The notes under the pieces were generated by a model. It had not been told where the DNA came from. It ran no database searches and saw nothing but the letters and a program-made list of their open reading frames with translations. Made by a program: the position numbers and the translations under genes. This document shows, one piece after another, positions 26,134 through 35,139 of a DNA stretch of 64,000 nt. The DNA is from Streptomyces niveus (GTDB lineage Bacteria > Actinomycetota > Actinomycetes > Streptomycetales > Streptomycetaceae), in the NCBI RefSeq assembly GCF_002009175.1, contig NZ_CP018047.1, forward strand, positions 3,658,001 to 3,722,000. Direction: 5' to 3'. Positions within the stretch are counted from its first letter, which is position 1; every line of letters starts with the position of its first letter.

Positions 26134-26168
26134 TATTCATCATCGAGAATATTCGTGTCAAGGAATAT
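26134..26168. promoter_or_regulatory. tandem operator upstream of the ArsR-SRPBCC gene
   Basis: Two overlapping dyads share the middle element: TATTC-N8-GAATA (26134-26151) and ATATTC-N8-GAATAT (26149-26168). Both spacers are exactly 8 bases. The sites start 10 bases upstream of the ArsR ATG at 26124 and stand out as AT-rich. They fit cooperative binding of two ArsR dimers. Confidence 0.65.
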
Positions 26169-26299
26169 GTCGGCCCAGACCGATCCACCGCCCTGGCGAT
26201 CCCGCGCATTGACGAGGTAAAGGGCCTCTCTCAGCCTCAGATGCCATGAGAAAGTGAGACTTCACCTGGCAGATGTGGACGTTGAGGGGTGGGGCTCCG

Positions 26300-27604
26300 G
26301 TGACCGTTCTGGTGGTGCAGCATGTGCCCGGTGAGGGGCCTTACGCCGTCGGCGACGCGTTGGAGGCCGCCGGGCTCGAGATACGGCGGTGCCGGGTGTG
26401 GGCCGGGGAGTCGGTGCCGGACGGGCCGGACGGGCTCGACGGGGTGGCGGCGCTGGTGGTGATGGGCGGGCCGATGTCCGCGTACAGCGACGACGGATTC
26501 CCCACCCGCACGGCCGAAGTCGCGCTGCTGCGGCGCGCGTTGGAGGCCGAGGTGCCCGTGCTCGGGATCTGTCTGGGAGCACAGTTGCTGGCGGTCGCGG
26601 CGGGCGGCGACGCGTACGCCGGGACCGGAAAGCAGGTCGGCTGGGGGCGGGTCGGACTGAGCACGGAGGCGGACCGGGACCCGCTGTTCGCCGGGCTGCC
26701 CGCGAGCCTGGGCGTACTGCACTGGCACGACGACACCATGAGTCTCCCGGCCGGGGCCGTGACCCTGGCCTCGTGCGCGCGGTATCCGGTCCAGGCGTTC
26801 CGGGCAGGGAGTTCCGCCTGGGGGTTGCAGTTCCATCTGGAGGCCGACGAGGAAGCGGTCGGCGCTTTCGTGGACGCGTTCCCGTCCGACGCGGCCTCGG
26901 CACCCGGCGGCGGCCGGGGCATACGCGAGGCCGCGCCCGCGCGGCTCGCCGAACTGGCCCCGTACCGCGACCAGTTGTTCGCCCGGTTCGCGGAACTCGC
27001 CGCCGCACGCGCCGGGCACACCGCGATCCGCGCGTTCTTCACCCCGAGAGCCGGCACCTGGGAGGCCCGCTTCGCGGACGACCAGCCCGCGTACGCTCGC
27101 GCTGTCGGCCGGATGGGCCTGCGCCCAGGCCAGACGGCGGCGGACGTGGGGTGCGGGACGGGACGTGCGCTTCCCGCGCTGCGGGAGGCGGTCGGCGCGG
27201 GCGGGGCCGTGTTCGGTGTGGACCTCACCGCGGCGATGCTCCGGTCCGCCGCGCACGAGCACCGCGACGACACGGCGTCCCTGCTCCTCGCGGACGCGTG
27301 CCGGCTGCCGTTCGCCGACGGCGCGCTGGACGGCCTCTTCACGGCGGGGCTGCTCAACCATCTCCCCGACCCGAGAAGCGCCGTGCGCGAATGGGCCAGG
27401 GTCGGCTCCCCCGGAGCCACCCTCGCGCTCTTCCACCCCTCGGGCCGCGCCGAGCGCGCCGCCCGCCACGGCCGGCCACTGAGCCCCGACGACGTGCTCG
27501 CGGCCGACAACCTCCGCCCGCTGCTCGAGACTTCGGGGTGGCGCACGACGTGCTACGAGGACGCGGCGGAGTACTTCCTCACCCTCGCGGTACGGGAGCC
27601 CTGA
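26300..27604 (+). CDS. class I glutamine amidotransferase fused to a SAM methyltransferase
   Basis: This 434-residue protein joins two domains. Residues 1-200 are a GuaA-like class I amidotransferase with nucleophile Cys91 in GICLGAQLL and His179-x-Glu181 in LQFHLE. Residues about 245-434 are a class I methyltransferase with DVGCGTGRA (282-290), VDLTAAMLRSA and a C-terminal AEYFLTLAVREP. Free-standing amidotransferases of this type act on small gamma-glutamyl compounds or as unspecified hydrolases. I do not know this fusion with a defined reaction. The GTG at 26300 has a GAGGGG site. ATG at 26273 is the alternative. Confidence 0.82.
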   Translation: MTVLVVQHVPGEGPYAVGDALEAAGLEIRRCRVWAGESVPDGPDGLDGVAALVVMGGPMSAYSDDGFPTRTAEVALLRRALEAEVPVLGICLGAQLLAVAAGGDAYAGTGKQVGWGRVGLSTEADRDPLFAGLPASLGVLHWHDDTMSLPAGAVTLASCARYPVQAFRAGSSAWGLQFHLEADEEAVGAFVDAFPSDAASAPGGGRGIREAAPARLAELAPYRDQLFARFAELAAARAGHTAIRAFFTPRAGTWEARFADDQPAYARAVGRMGLRPGQTAADVGCGTGRALPALREAVGAGGAVFGVDLTAAMLRSAAHEHRDDTASLLLADACRLPFADGALDGLFTAGLLNHLPDPRSAVREWARVGSPGATLALFHPSGRAERAARHGRPLSPDDVLAADNLRPLLETSGWRTTCYEDAAEYFLTLAVREP

Positions 27605-27645
27605 CGGAACGCTCGACGGAGCCGACGCCTGACTACAGTGCGAGG

Positions 27646-28062
27646 GTGCTGACATACACCATTGGCCAGGCCGCGGCGCTGCTCGGAGTGAGTTCCGAGA
27701 CCGTCCGGCGGTGGGCCGACGGCGGGCAGCTCGTCATGGACCGCGGTGGTTCACGTAACCGTCAGATCGACGGCACGAGCCTCGCGGCCTTCGCCAAGGA
27801 GCGCGCCGCGGGACTCCATCCGGTGCCGGGCCGGGTGACGACCTCCGTGCGGAACTCCTTCGCCGGGATCGTCACCGCGGTCACCCTCGACGACGTCGTC
27901 GCCCAGGTGGAGATCCAGTCCGGCCCGCACCGGCTGGTCTCCCTGGTGACGCGCGAGGCCGTCGAGGAGCTGGGGATCGAGGTCGGGAGCACGGTCACCG
28001 CACGGGTGAAGTCCACCAACGTGCACGTCGACCGGTCACTGGCGGACCAGCCGGACCGGTGA
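27646..28062 (+). CDS. HTH-TOBE (Mop) molybdate/anion-binding regulator
   Basis: The 138-residue protein has an excisionase/MerR-like helix-turn-helix (5-30, TIGQAAALLGVSSETVRRWADGGQL). A Mop/TOBE domain (about 70-135) holds RNSFAGIVTAVTLDDVVAQVEIQSG and TARVKSTNVHVDR. Mop domains bind molybdate or tungstate, and such proteins often act as regulators or storage proteins for molybdate. No mod genes lie nearby. Its 3' end overlaps the convergent SulP gene by 27 bases. The GTG start has little ribosome site and may be leaderless. Confidence 0.82.
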   Translation: MLTYTIGQAAALLGVSSETVRRWADGGQLVMDRGGSRNRQIDGTSLAAFAKERAAGLHPVPGRVTTSVRNSFAGIVTAVTLDDVVAQVEIQSGPHRLVSLVTREAVEELGIEVGSTVTARVKSTNVHVDRSLADQPDR

Positions 28063-29538
28063 GGTGCCCGCGTCGTTGTGACGCAGCGACCAGGTCTCCA
28101 GCGCGACCTGGCAGGCGTGGTCGAGGTGGCGCAGCCCGGTCAGGTCCAGTTCGATCGGACGGTCCTGGGGCAGCGACTCCAGCTGGTCGAGTATCCGCGG
28201 CAGACGCAGGAAGGTGGCGTTGCCGGTGATGGTCACGACCAGGCGCCCGCCGGTGAGTTCGCGGACGTCGAGATGGATGTGGGAGGTCTCCCAGGCCGAC
28301 TTGCAGACGGACAGGAGCAGTCCGAGCAGCACGCCCTCGAAGAGGTTGCCGACGACGATGGTGACGGTGGTGACGCCGAGGATGACGGCGTCACCGCGGT
28401 GTGTCCGCCACAGCGGGACGATCTCCTTGAACGGTACGAGCTTCGTCCCCGCGTGGACGAGCACGCCCGCGAGCGCGGCGAGGGGGATGACGCCGATGAC
28501 GAACGGGAGCAGCGCGGCAAAGAGCAGCAGCCAGCCGCCGTGCAGTACGCGGGAGAGTGAGGTCTTGGCTCCCGCCTGCACGTTGGTGGCGCTTCGCACG
28601 ATCACGGCCGTCATCGGGAGCGCGCCGAGCGCGCCGCAGACGGTGTTGCCGACGCCCTGCGCCATCAGCTCCTTGTCGTACTCCGTGCGGGGACCGTCAT
28701 GCATACGGTCCACCGCCGCCGCGCTGAACAGGCTCTCGGCCGAGGCGATCAGGGTGAAGGCGAGGACCGTGCCGATGACCGCGACGTCGGCCAGTGCGCC
28801 GAAGTCCCCTGCGCCCGGCGGCTGTACGGCCTCCAGCAGGCCCCGCACCTCGACCCGTGCGACATCGAGATCCAGCAGGACGGCGGCGGCCGTCGCCAGG
28901 CCGACCGCGACGAGCGGACCGGGGACGGCGCGCGCCCGGGCCGGCATCATCGGCCAGAGGAAGAGGAGGGCGAGGGTGGCGGCGCCGAGCAGGAACGCCG
29001 TCAACGCCGCTCCGCCGAGGACGACTTCGACGAAGAGACCGGGCAGTCCGGCGATCTTGCCGAGTCCGCCGGAGGGCTGGGCCTCGTCGGCCAGTGCGTA
29101 GACCTGGCCGAGGACGAGCACGAGGCCGATTCCGGCGAGCATGCCCTGGACGACGGCGACCGAGATCGCCCGGAACCAGCGGCCGAACTTGAGTGCTCCG
29201 AGCAGGAGTTGGAGGAGTCCGGAGGCGAGCACGATGGCGCCGAGCGCGCCGAGACCGAACTCCTGGACGGCCTCAAGGACGAGGACGGTCAGACCGGCGG
29301 CGGGGCCGCTGACCTGGAGGCTGCTGCCGGGCAGCAGGCCGACGACGAGACCGCCGACGATGCCGGTGATCAGGCCCAGTTCGGCGGGCACCCCGGAGGC
29401 GACGGCGACGCCGACGCACAGGGGCAGGGCCACGAGGAAGACGACGAAGGAGGCGAGGACGTCACGGCGCAGGACGCCGGGTTCCCGCAATCGCGAGACC
29501 AGGGAAGTCGGAGAGGTCGGGGGAGCCTTCGAAGACAC
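28036..29538 (-). CDS. SulP-family anion transporter with STAS domain
   Basis: This 500-residue transporter has 10-12 membrane helices. The SulP region includes FVVFLVALPLCVGVAVASGVP, VSGPAAGLTVLVL and ALPMTAVIVRSATNVQAGAKT, and a C-terminal STAS domain (about 420-490) holds IELDLTGLRHLDHACQVALE. SulP proteins move sulfate, bicarbonate or dicarboxylates. A beta-carbonic anhydrase gene 138 bases upstream on the same strand favours bicarbonate. It may equally take sulfate, or molybdate given the Mop gene. The last 27 bases overlap the convergent HTH-Mop gene. Confidence 0.9.
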   Translation of the reverse strand: MSSKAPPTSPTSLVSRLREPGVLRRDVLASFVVFLVALPLCVGVAVASGVPAELGLITGIVGGLVVGLLPGSSLQVSGPAAGLTVLVLEAVQEFGLGALGAIVLASGLLQLLLGALKFGRWFRAISVAVVQGMLAGIGLVLVLGQVYALADEAQPSGGLGKIAGLPGLFVEVVLGGAALTAFLLGAATLALLFLWPMMPARARAVPGPLVAVGLATAAAVLLDLDVARVEVRGLLEAVQPPGAGDFGALADVAVIGTVLAFTLIASAESLFSAAAVDRMHDGPRTEYDKELMAQGVGNTVCGALGALPMTAVIVRSATNVQAGAKTSLSRVLHGGWLLLFAALLPFVIGVIPLAALAGVLVHAGTKLVPFKEIVPLWRTHRGDAVILGVTTVTIVVGNLFEGVLLGLLLSVCKSAWETSHIHLDVRELTGGRLVVTITGNATFLRLPRILDQLESLPQDRPIELDLTGLRHLDHACQVALETWSLRHNDAGTSPVRLVRQ

Positions 29539-29676
29539 GGTGTGTTCCTTGGGGGGTGGTCCGCGGAAACTGCGGACGGCGGGACACGGAGGACGGAACG
29601 GGCGACGGCACGCGCAACGGCCCGCACGGCACGGTGGTGTTCGTGATGACAGTCGCGGTCGCGGTCGCGTTCGCGG

Positions 29677-30261
29677 TCAGAGCGGTACGAACTCGCCGTC
29701 CGCGTCGGGCCGTTGCACGCTGACGGTGCCGGTGTCGACCTCGTAGTACCAGGCGCTGAGCGCGAGCGTGCCCCGGTCGAGCCCCTCACGGACGCACGGG
29801 TAGGCGCGCAGGGGGTCGAGCTGGGCGACGGCGTGGTGCCGTACGGCGTGGGGTACGCCCTCGTCGCCGGGGAGCCCGGCGGCCGAGCGGTCCAGCCAGC
29901 CCCGTACGGCCGGCACCGAGGACAGGTCCGCCCCGCTCACCAGCGCGCCGACCGCGCCGCAGTGGGAGTGGCCGCACACGACGATGTCGCGCACACCGAG
30001 AACCCGCACCGCGTACTCGATCGTGGCGGTCTCGCCGCCGGGACGTTCGGAATCGTAGGCGGGCACGATATTCCCCGCCGTACGCAGTTCGAAGAGTTCA
30101 CCCGGCCGAGCGCCGGTGATGAGCGTCGGTACGACGCGGGAGTCGGAACAGGTGATGAAGAGCGCCTGCGGCCGCTGTCCGGCGGCGAGTTCACGGAACT
30201 CCTGGCGTCGCTCGGCAACGCGCTCGGGAAAGGAACGGGCGTTCTCGACAAGGGATTTCAT
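29677..30261 (-). CDS. beta-carbonic anhydrase
   Basis: This 194-residue enzyme interconverts CO2 and bicarbonate. Zinc ligands are visible as Cys and Asp in FITCSDSRVVP and His-x2-Cys in CGHSHCGAVGAL, with the type I signature RTAGNIVP. It lies directly upstream of the SulP gene on the same strand, 138 bases apart. That suggests joint bicarbonate handling, a pairing seen in several bacteria, sometimes as a fused protein. The ATG at 30261 has AGGAGG about 10 bases upstream. Confidence 0.92.
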   Translation of the reverse strand: MKSLVENARSFPERVAERRQEFRELAAGQRPQALFITCSDSRVVPTLITGARPGELFELRTAGNIVPAYDSERPGGETATIEYAVRVLGVRDIVVCGHSHCGAVGALVSGADLSSVPAVRGWLDRSAAGLPGDEGVPHAVRHHAVAQLDPLRAYPCVREGLDRGTLALSAWYYEVDTGTVSVQRPDADGEFVPL

Positions 30262-30730
30262 GGCGGCCTGCCTCCTGCGCCCGCGGTGTGGGGACGGGGC
30301 GCGGTGTGGTCGGGTCAAGGAGAGATACCCGCTGGTCCGCGACGTCTCCGCACAGAGTCACGGGCAGGTGGGAGCACATCGGACCGCAACACCGCGGACC
30401 GGACGCCCTCCTGCGAAGACCGTACGCTTTACCAAGTCATTACCCACACCATGGCGAAAAGATCGCGCCAGATAATCGCTCCGGGAAAAACGCGCCGCGT
30501 GACATCAATGTGAACGCGACATGTCCCGGCGGGCGGCCCGGCCGCCCGCCCGCCGCATTCCGCGCTTCCGCCGGGTTCCGGCGGAGTCGTCGGGCCCGTG
30601 TCTCCAATTGGCCGGGAATTGCCAACCGGAGATGTAAGGTCCGTCCTCACCCTCGCCGCAGTCGAGGCCGAAGCCGAGCGCGGACTCGAAAGCGCGGAAT
30701 GCGTCGGCGGAGGTCGGCGTTGACGCCTGT
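30262..30730. other. 469-base intergenic region between carbonic anhydrase and TraR-like genes
   Basis: No convincing gene. It contains divergent promoters for the carbonic anhydrase (minus) and the TraR/DksA-like gene (plus), an AT-richer stretch (30420-30530), and a GC hairpin with a 9-base stem at 30528-30550 (GGCGGGCGG with CCGCCCGCC). The hairpin may be a terminator or part of a 5' leader. Confidence 0.6.
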
Positions 30731-31102
30731 GTGAGTTTCCCGCCCCCCGTCGACGACGAGTCCGTCCGCGCGCGGCTGTCGGCCCAGCGCGCGGACACGC
30801 GTGCGCGGATCGAGGCGCTGGAGCGTGATTTCGACGCGATCGTCGAGGCGAACGCCCTGGTGGCGGTGGACGACGAGCACGACCCCGACGGGTCGAGCAC
30901 CGCCTTCGAGCGGGCCCATGTCGCCTCTCTGCTGGCGCAGGCGCGCGATCATCTGCTCGGTCTCGACCAGGCGCTGGAACGGCTGGAGCACGGCGACTAC
31001 GGGCGGTGCGAGGTATGCGGCCGGGCGATTCCCGTGGAGCGGCTGGAGGTGCGGCCCGCGGCGCGTACCTGTGTGCGCTGTGCCGGGGCCCGGCCCCGCT
31101 GA
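30731..31102 (+). CDS. TraR/DksA-type C4 zinc-finger protein
   Basis: The 123-residue protein has a helical coiled-coil part (about 10-85) and a C-terminal C4 finger, CEVC...CVRC, with 2-residue spacings and a 17-residue loop. The family binds the RNA polymerase secondary channel in DksA or TraR, but actinobacterial short forms are poorly studied and act as redox or stress modulators at best. The GTG start is in the usual frame. The upstream leader includes the hairpin of the adjoining intergenic region. Confidence 0.88.
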   Translation: MSFPPPVDDESVRARLSAQRADTRARIEALERDFDAIVEANALVAVDDEHDPDGSSTAFERAHVASLLAQARDHLLGLDQALERLEHGDYGRCEVCGRAIPVERLEVRPAARTCVRCAGARPR

Positions 31103-31197
31103 GCGGACCGGCCCGCTCACCGACTACTGACTCGGACCATCGGATCGAAGCGGTTGGGACATGCGGCGCGGGACGCCGCGGAGAACGGAGGAGCCTC

Positions 31198-32223
31198 GTG
31201 CCACTGACCTCGGAGCCGTTGCGGAAGCTGGGTTTCCTGACGATCGGGCTGTTCGACGCGGCCGACCCCCGCCGGGGGCACGAATCGACCCTGGAGACAA
31301 TCGAGTTGGGGGAACGACTGGGGTTCGACAGCGCGTGGGTACGGCACCGGCATCTCCAGTACGGCATCTCCTCCCCCGTCGCGGTCCTGGCCGCCGCCTC
31401 GCAGCGCACCAGCCGTATCGAACTGGGCACCGCCGTCATCCCCCTCGGCTGGGAGAACCCGCTGCGGCTGGCCGAGGACCTGGCGACGGTCGACATTCTG
31501 TCCGGCGGGCGGCTCAACCCCGGTGTGAGCGTCGGTCCCCCGATGCACTACGACCGGGTCAAGGGCGCGCTCTACCCCGACACCGCCGAGGCCGAGGACT
31601 TCGGTTACGGGCGGGTACGGCGCCTGCTGGACCACGTGCGCGGTGAACCGGCCACCGAAGCCGGGGGAGTCGAGGGATTCGAGGTCTTCTCGGACCGCGT
31701 GCAGCCGCAGGCCGCCGGTCTGGGGCGCCGTTTGTGGTACGGAGGCGCGAGCCTGCGGTCCGCGCGATGGGCCGGTGAGAACGGGATGAACTTCCTGACC
31801 AGCAGCGTCGTGAAGGCGGAGAGTGACACAACGGACTTCGCCGCGATCCAGCTCTCGCACGTCCGCGCCTTCCGCGACCACCACCCCGACGGCGACCGCG
31901 CCCGTGTCTCACAGGGGCTCGTCGTCGTCCCCACCGACAACGCGACGGCGGCGCAGCGCGCCAAGTACGAGGAGTACGCCCGGACGCGGCTGCCACGGAC
32001 GGCCACGCCTCAAGGGCCGACCCGTCTGATGTTCGCGCCCGATCTCGTCGGCCCGTCAGCGGAGATCGCCGAACGGCTCCACGGCCACGCCGCGTTCCGG
32101 GAGATCGACGAGGTCGCCTTCGCGCTGCCGTTCACCTTCGACCACGACGACTACGTCCAGATACTCACCGACATCGCCACCTGCCTGGGCCCGGCACTCG
32201 GCTGGCGACCGGCCGCCTCCTGA
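31198..32223 (+). CDS. luciferase-like (LLM class) flavin-dependent oxidoreductase
   Basis: This 341-residue TIM-barrel oxidoreductase uses reduced FMN or F420. Typical phrases are GFLTIGLFDAADPRRGHESTLETIELGERLGFDSAWVRH near the start and GTAVIPLGWENPLRLAEDLATVDILSGGRLNPGVSVGPP near 85-120. The substrate is unknown. It is preceded by GGAGGAG and a GTG start. A longer reading from 31006 overlaps the TraR-like gene and is rejected. It stands alone, with the MmpL gene 202 bases downstream. Confidence 0.88.
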   Translation: MPLTSEPLRKLGFLTIGLFDAADPRRGHESTLETIELGERLGFDSAWVRHRHLQYGISSPVAVLAAASQRTSRIELGTAVIPLGWENPLRLAEDLATVDILSGGRLNPGVSVGPPMHYDRVKGALYPDTAEAEDFGYGRVRRLLDHVRGEPATEAGGVEGFEVFSDRVQPQAAGLGRRLWYGGASLRSARWAGENGMNFLTSSVVKAESDTTDFAAIQLSHVRAFRDHHPDGDRARVSQGLVVVPTDNATAAQRAKYEEYARTRLPRTATPQGPTRLMFAPDLVGPSAEIAERLHGHAAFREIDEVAFALPFTFDHDDYVQILTDIATCLGPALGWRPAAS

Positions 32224-32425
32224 CGCGGGGCCGGGAGACCGAGGAGAACACGGCCTCCGTACCGTTCGCGGGCGGAATGGAGTCGTGTGGTGAGGGCGGG
32301 GGGAGCGCCACGCGCGGGCGAATGACCCGCCCTCGTTGGAGTGACGTTTCGCCGTGGCGCCTTCCCCGTCGAGTAGATCCTCATCTGTAACGTCCGGCTA
32401 CTCGACAACTCGGCGGGGAAACAAC

Positions 32426-34624
32426 GTGTCTCGTTTGGCTCACTGGTGTTTCCTGCACCGCCGCGCGGTGGTGGCCGGCTGGCTCCTGATCCTGGTCGTG
32501 ACCGTCGCGCTCAGCCAGTCGATCGGCAGCAAGTACAACGAGAGCGTGAGCCTGCCGGGCACCGACTCGCAGGCGGCCGTGAACCTCCTCACGGACAACT
32601 TCCCCTCGGCGTCGGGCGAGGGCGACCAGATCGTCATCGAGGCCGAGGGCGGGGCCGACGTCCGCTCGGACCAGGTACAGCAGCCGGTCACCGCCGCTCT
32701 CAGCAAAGTGGCGGCCATCCCCGGCATCGCGTCGGTCGTCAGCCCCTACAGCCAGCAGGGCGCGACACAGATCAGCAAGGACGGCAGCGTCGCGTTCGCC
32801 GCCGTGAACTGGAAGATGAAGGCCGCCGACGTCACGAAGTCGGACGCCCGGAAGCTGATCGACACCGCCAAGTCCGCGGACGGGCCCAACGTCCGTATCT
32901 CCCTGGGCGGTCAGTCGATCGAGAACGAGGAGAGCGCCGGCCCCGGAGTGTCGGTGGTGGTGGGCGCGATCGCCGCGCTGGTCATTCTGCTGATCGTCTT
33001 CGGCGGGGCGCTGTTCGCCTCGCTGATGCCGCTGGTGACCGCGGCGGTCGCGCTGCTCATCGGCACCTCCCTCATCAGCCTGCTGTCGCACGTCATGGAC
33101 ACCCCGAGCGTGTCCAGCGATCTCGCCGTACTGATCGGTCTCGGAGTCGGCATCGACTACGGGCTGTTCATCATCAGCCGCCACCGGGGTTCGGTGAAGG
33201 CCGGCCGCTCCTACGAGGACTCGACGGTCCTGGCGGTCAACACGTCCGGGCGAACGGTGCTGTTCGCCGGGATGACCGTCTGTATCGCGCTGCTCGGGCA
33301 GTTCGCCCTCGGAGTCGACTACCTGTACGGGGTCTCGGCCGCCTCCGCGCTCACGGTCGCGCTGACCATGGCCACCGCGCTGACGTTCCTGCCCGCCATG
33401 CTCGGCTTCCTCGGCCCGAAGACGCTCTCCCGGCGCGAACGGCGCGCCCTGGCGGAGAAGGGCCCCGTCGCCGAGGACGCGTCCGGATTCTGGCTGCGCT
33501 GGGGGAAGTTCGTCGAACGGCGCCGGGTGCCGGTGGCGGCGGGCGCCCTCGCCCTCGTCGTCGTGATCGGACTGCCCCTGTTCTCGCTGCGGCTCGGGTC
33601 GTCGGGCGCGGCGACCGACCCGCCCGACTCCACCACCCACCAGGCGTACGCCGCTCTGTCCAGGGGGTTCGGCCCCGGCTACAACGGGCCGTTCCAACTC
33701 GTGACGGAGGTGAACTCCCCCAGCGACGCCCAGGCGTTCGACACCTTCCTGGCCGCGGCCGCCAAGGAGCCGGGGGTGGTGCTGGTGACACCGCCGACGA
33801 CCTCACCGAACGGCAAGGTGGCGCTGGCGATCCTCTACCCCTCGACCGGTCCGGGGGCGAAGGCGACCGTGAGTCTGGTGAGCGACATCCGCGGTCTGGC
33901 GCCGAAGGCGGAGGGGCCCGGCCATCCCGCAGTCCACGTCGGCGGGGTCACACCCGCCAACATCGACTTCTCACGGGTGCTGAGCGAGAAGCTGCCGCTG
34001 TTCATCGCGGTCGTCGTGGTCCTGGCGTTCCTGCTGCTGGTGACAGTCTTCCGCAGCCTGCTCATCCCGCTGGTGGCGGCGGTGATGAACCTGCTGTCCG
34101 TGGGCGCGGCGCTCGGCGCGATGAACGTCGTGTTCACCTGGGGCTGGGGCGATTCGATCCTCAACATCCCGGCCACCGGGCCCGTGGACGCCTTCATCCC
34201 CGTACTGCTGTTCTCGGTGCTCTTCGGGCTCTCGATGGATTACGAGGTGTATCTCGTCAGCAGGATGCAGGAGGAGTGGCATCTTCGGCGCCGGGCCCGG
34301 AACGGCTCGCACGCGGACCAAGTCCTGGACAACCACTGGGCTGTGACACACGGTCAGGGAAAGACGGGACGTGTCGTCGCGGCGGCGGCCGGCATCATGA
34401 TCCTGGTCTTCGGCTCGTTCCTGATCAGCGACGACCACGTCCTCAAGGAGTTCGGATTCGGGCTCGGCTTCGCCGTCCTGGTGGACGCCCTGATCATCAG
34501 GGGCCTGCTCGTCCCGGCCCTGATGCATCTGATCGGTCCGGCCAACTGGGTCATGCCCCGTTGGCTGGAGCGGATCGTGCCCAACTTCTCCATCGAGGCG
34601 GCGACGCGGAAGGAAGTTCAGTGA
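32426..34624 (+). CDS. MmpL/RND-family transporter
   Basis: This 732-residue protein has two repeated MMPL halves. Each starts with a membrane helix and a large extracytoplasmic domain, then five helices (first block about 170-330, second about 520-720). The proton-relay-like motif DYGLFIISRHRGS lies in helix 4 of the first half, and the family DYEVYLVSRMQEEW occurs in the second half. MmpL proteins export lipids or lipopeptides. Transport substrate unknown. GTG start with GGGGAA about 7 bases upstream. Its stop is 5 bases from the TatA gene stop. Confidence 0.88.
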   Translation: MSRLAHWCFLHRRAVVAGWLLILVVTVALSQSIGSKYNESVSLPGTDSQAAVNLLTDNFPSASGEGDQIVIEAEGGADVRSDQVQQPVTAALSKVAAIPGIASVVSPYSQQGATQISKDGSVAFAAVNWKMKAADVTKSDARKLIDTAKSADGPNVRISLGGQSIENEESAGPGVSVVVGAIAALVILLIVFGGALFASLMPLVTAAVALLIGTSLISLLSHVMDTPSVSSDLAVLIGLGVGIDYGLFIISRHRGSVKAGRSYEDSTVLAVNTSGRTVLFAGMTVCIALLGQFALGVDYLYGVSAASALTVALTMATALTFLPAMLGFLGPKTLSRRERRALAEKGPVAEDASGFWLRWGKFVERRRVPVAAGALALVVVIGLPLFSLRLGSSGAATDPPDSTTHQAYAALSRGFGPGYNGPFQLVTEVNSPSDAQAFDTFLAAAAKEPGVVLVTPPTTSPNGKVALAILYPSTGPGAKATVSLVSDIRGLAPKAEGPGHPAVHVGGVTPANIDFSRVLSEKLPLFIAVVVVLAFLLLVTVFRSLLIPLVAAVMNLLSVGAALGAMNVVFTWGWGDSILNIPATGPVDAFIPVLLFSVLFGLSMDYEVYLVSRMQEEWHLRRRARNGSHADQVLDNHWAVTHGQGKTGRVVAAAAGIMILVFGSFLISDDHVLKEFGFGLGFAVLVDALIIRGLLVPALMHLIGPANWVMPRWLERIVPNFSIEAATRKEVQ

Positions 34625-34628
34625 CCGG

Positions 34629-34973
34629 TCACTGACCGGGAGTTGAGGGTCGGGGGCCGGGCGGGCGGTCCTCGGGGGCGGTGTGCGTCGGCTGAACGTG
34701 CGAGGGCCGAACGTGCGTCGGTTCGACGTACGACGGCTCAACGCGCGTGGGCTCGACGCGTGTCGGCTCGCCGGGCCGGACGGGGTAGGGCGTGTCCGTC
34801 ACCGGATCCGCGGGCGCGGGCGGGGGCGGGTTCTCGGCCTTCATCGCGCGGACCTCGCTCTTGAGGATCCGGGCCGACTTGCCCGCCGAACGGGCCAGGT
34901 CCGGCAGCCTCTTGGCGCCGAGCACCAGAATCACGACGATCAGAATGATCGCCAGCTCACCAAGCCCAAGCAA
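34629..34973 (-). CDS. tatA: TatA/B-type twin-arginine translocase component with repeat tail
   Basis: The 114-residue protein has one membrane helix (1-20, LGLGELAIILIVVILVLGAKRLPDLARSAGKS) and an amphipathic helix, the TatA pattern, with FG replaced by LG before AKRLP. After about residue 48 comes a Pro-rich tail with six five-residue repeats of (T/S)xVxP type (TRVEP, TRVEP, SYVEP, THVRP, SHVQP, THTAP) at about 71-100. The TTG start at 34973 has GGAGG 5-9 bases upstream. A longer reading to 36032 is spurious. It is not next to tatC, so an accessory TatA is likely. Confidence 0.88.
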   Translation of the reverse strand: MLGLGELAIILIVVILVLGAKRLPDLARSAGKSARILKSEVRAMKAENPPPPAPADPVTDTPYPVRPGEPTRVEPTRVEPSYVEPTHVRPSHVQPTHTAPEDRPPGPRPSTPGQ

Positions 34974-35061
34974 CGGGACCTCCAGGCCACGTGGGGCGCG
35001 GCCTGACGCCCCGCACCGGAACGGGCCCGCACTGGTACGGACCCGCCATCTGCTGCCAGAA

Positions 35062-35077
35062 TCTACAGGACTGTAGA
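35062..35077. promoter_or_regulatory. BlaI-type operator
   Basis: The 16-base sequence TCTACAGGACTGTAGA is a perfect dyad (seven-base arms around a GA centre) with the TACA/TGTA core known for BlaI/MecI repressors. It lies between the divergent tatA-like and BlaI genes, 62 bases upstream of the BlaI start. Autorepression is the natural reading. Confidence 0.7.
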
Positions 35078-35139
35078 GATTGGCGGGAGAGGGCATCTCA
35101 GCCTGCGGGCGGCCCGCTCCGGAGCCGGAGGGAGACGGT

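Noticed and set aside
32446..34635. A 729-codon plus-strand frame inside the MmpL gene
   Set aside because: Frame-shifted shadow; the MmpL frame has membrane helices and conserved motifs, this one is Arg/Gly-rich.
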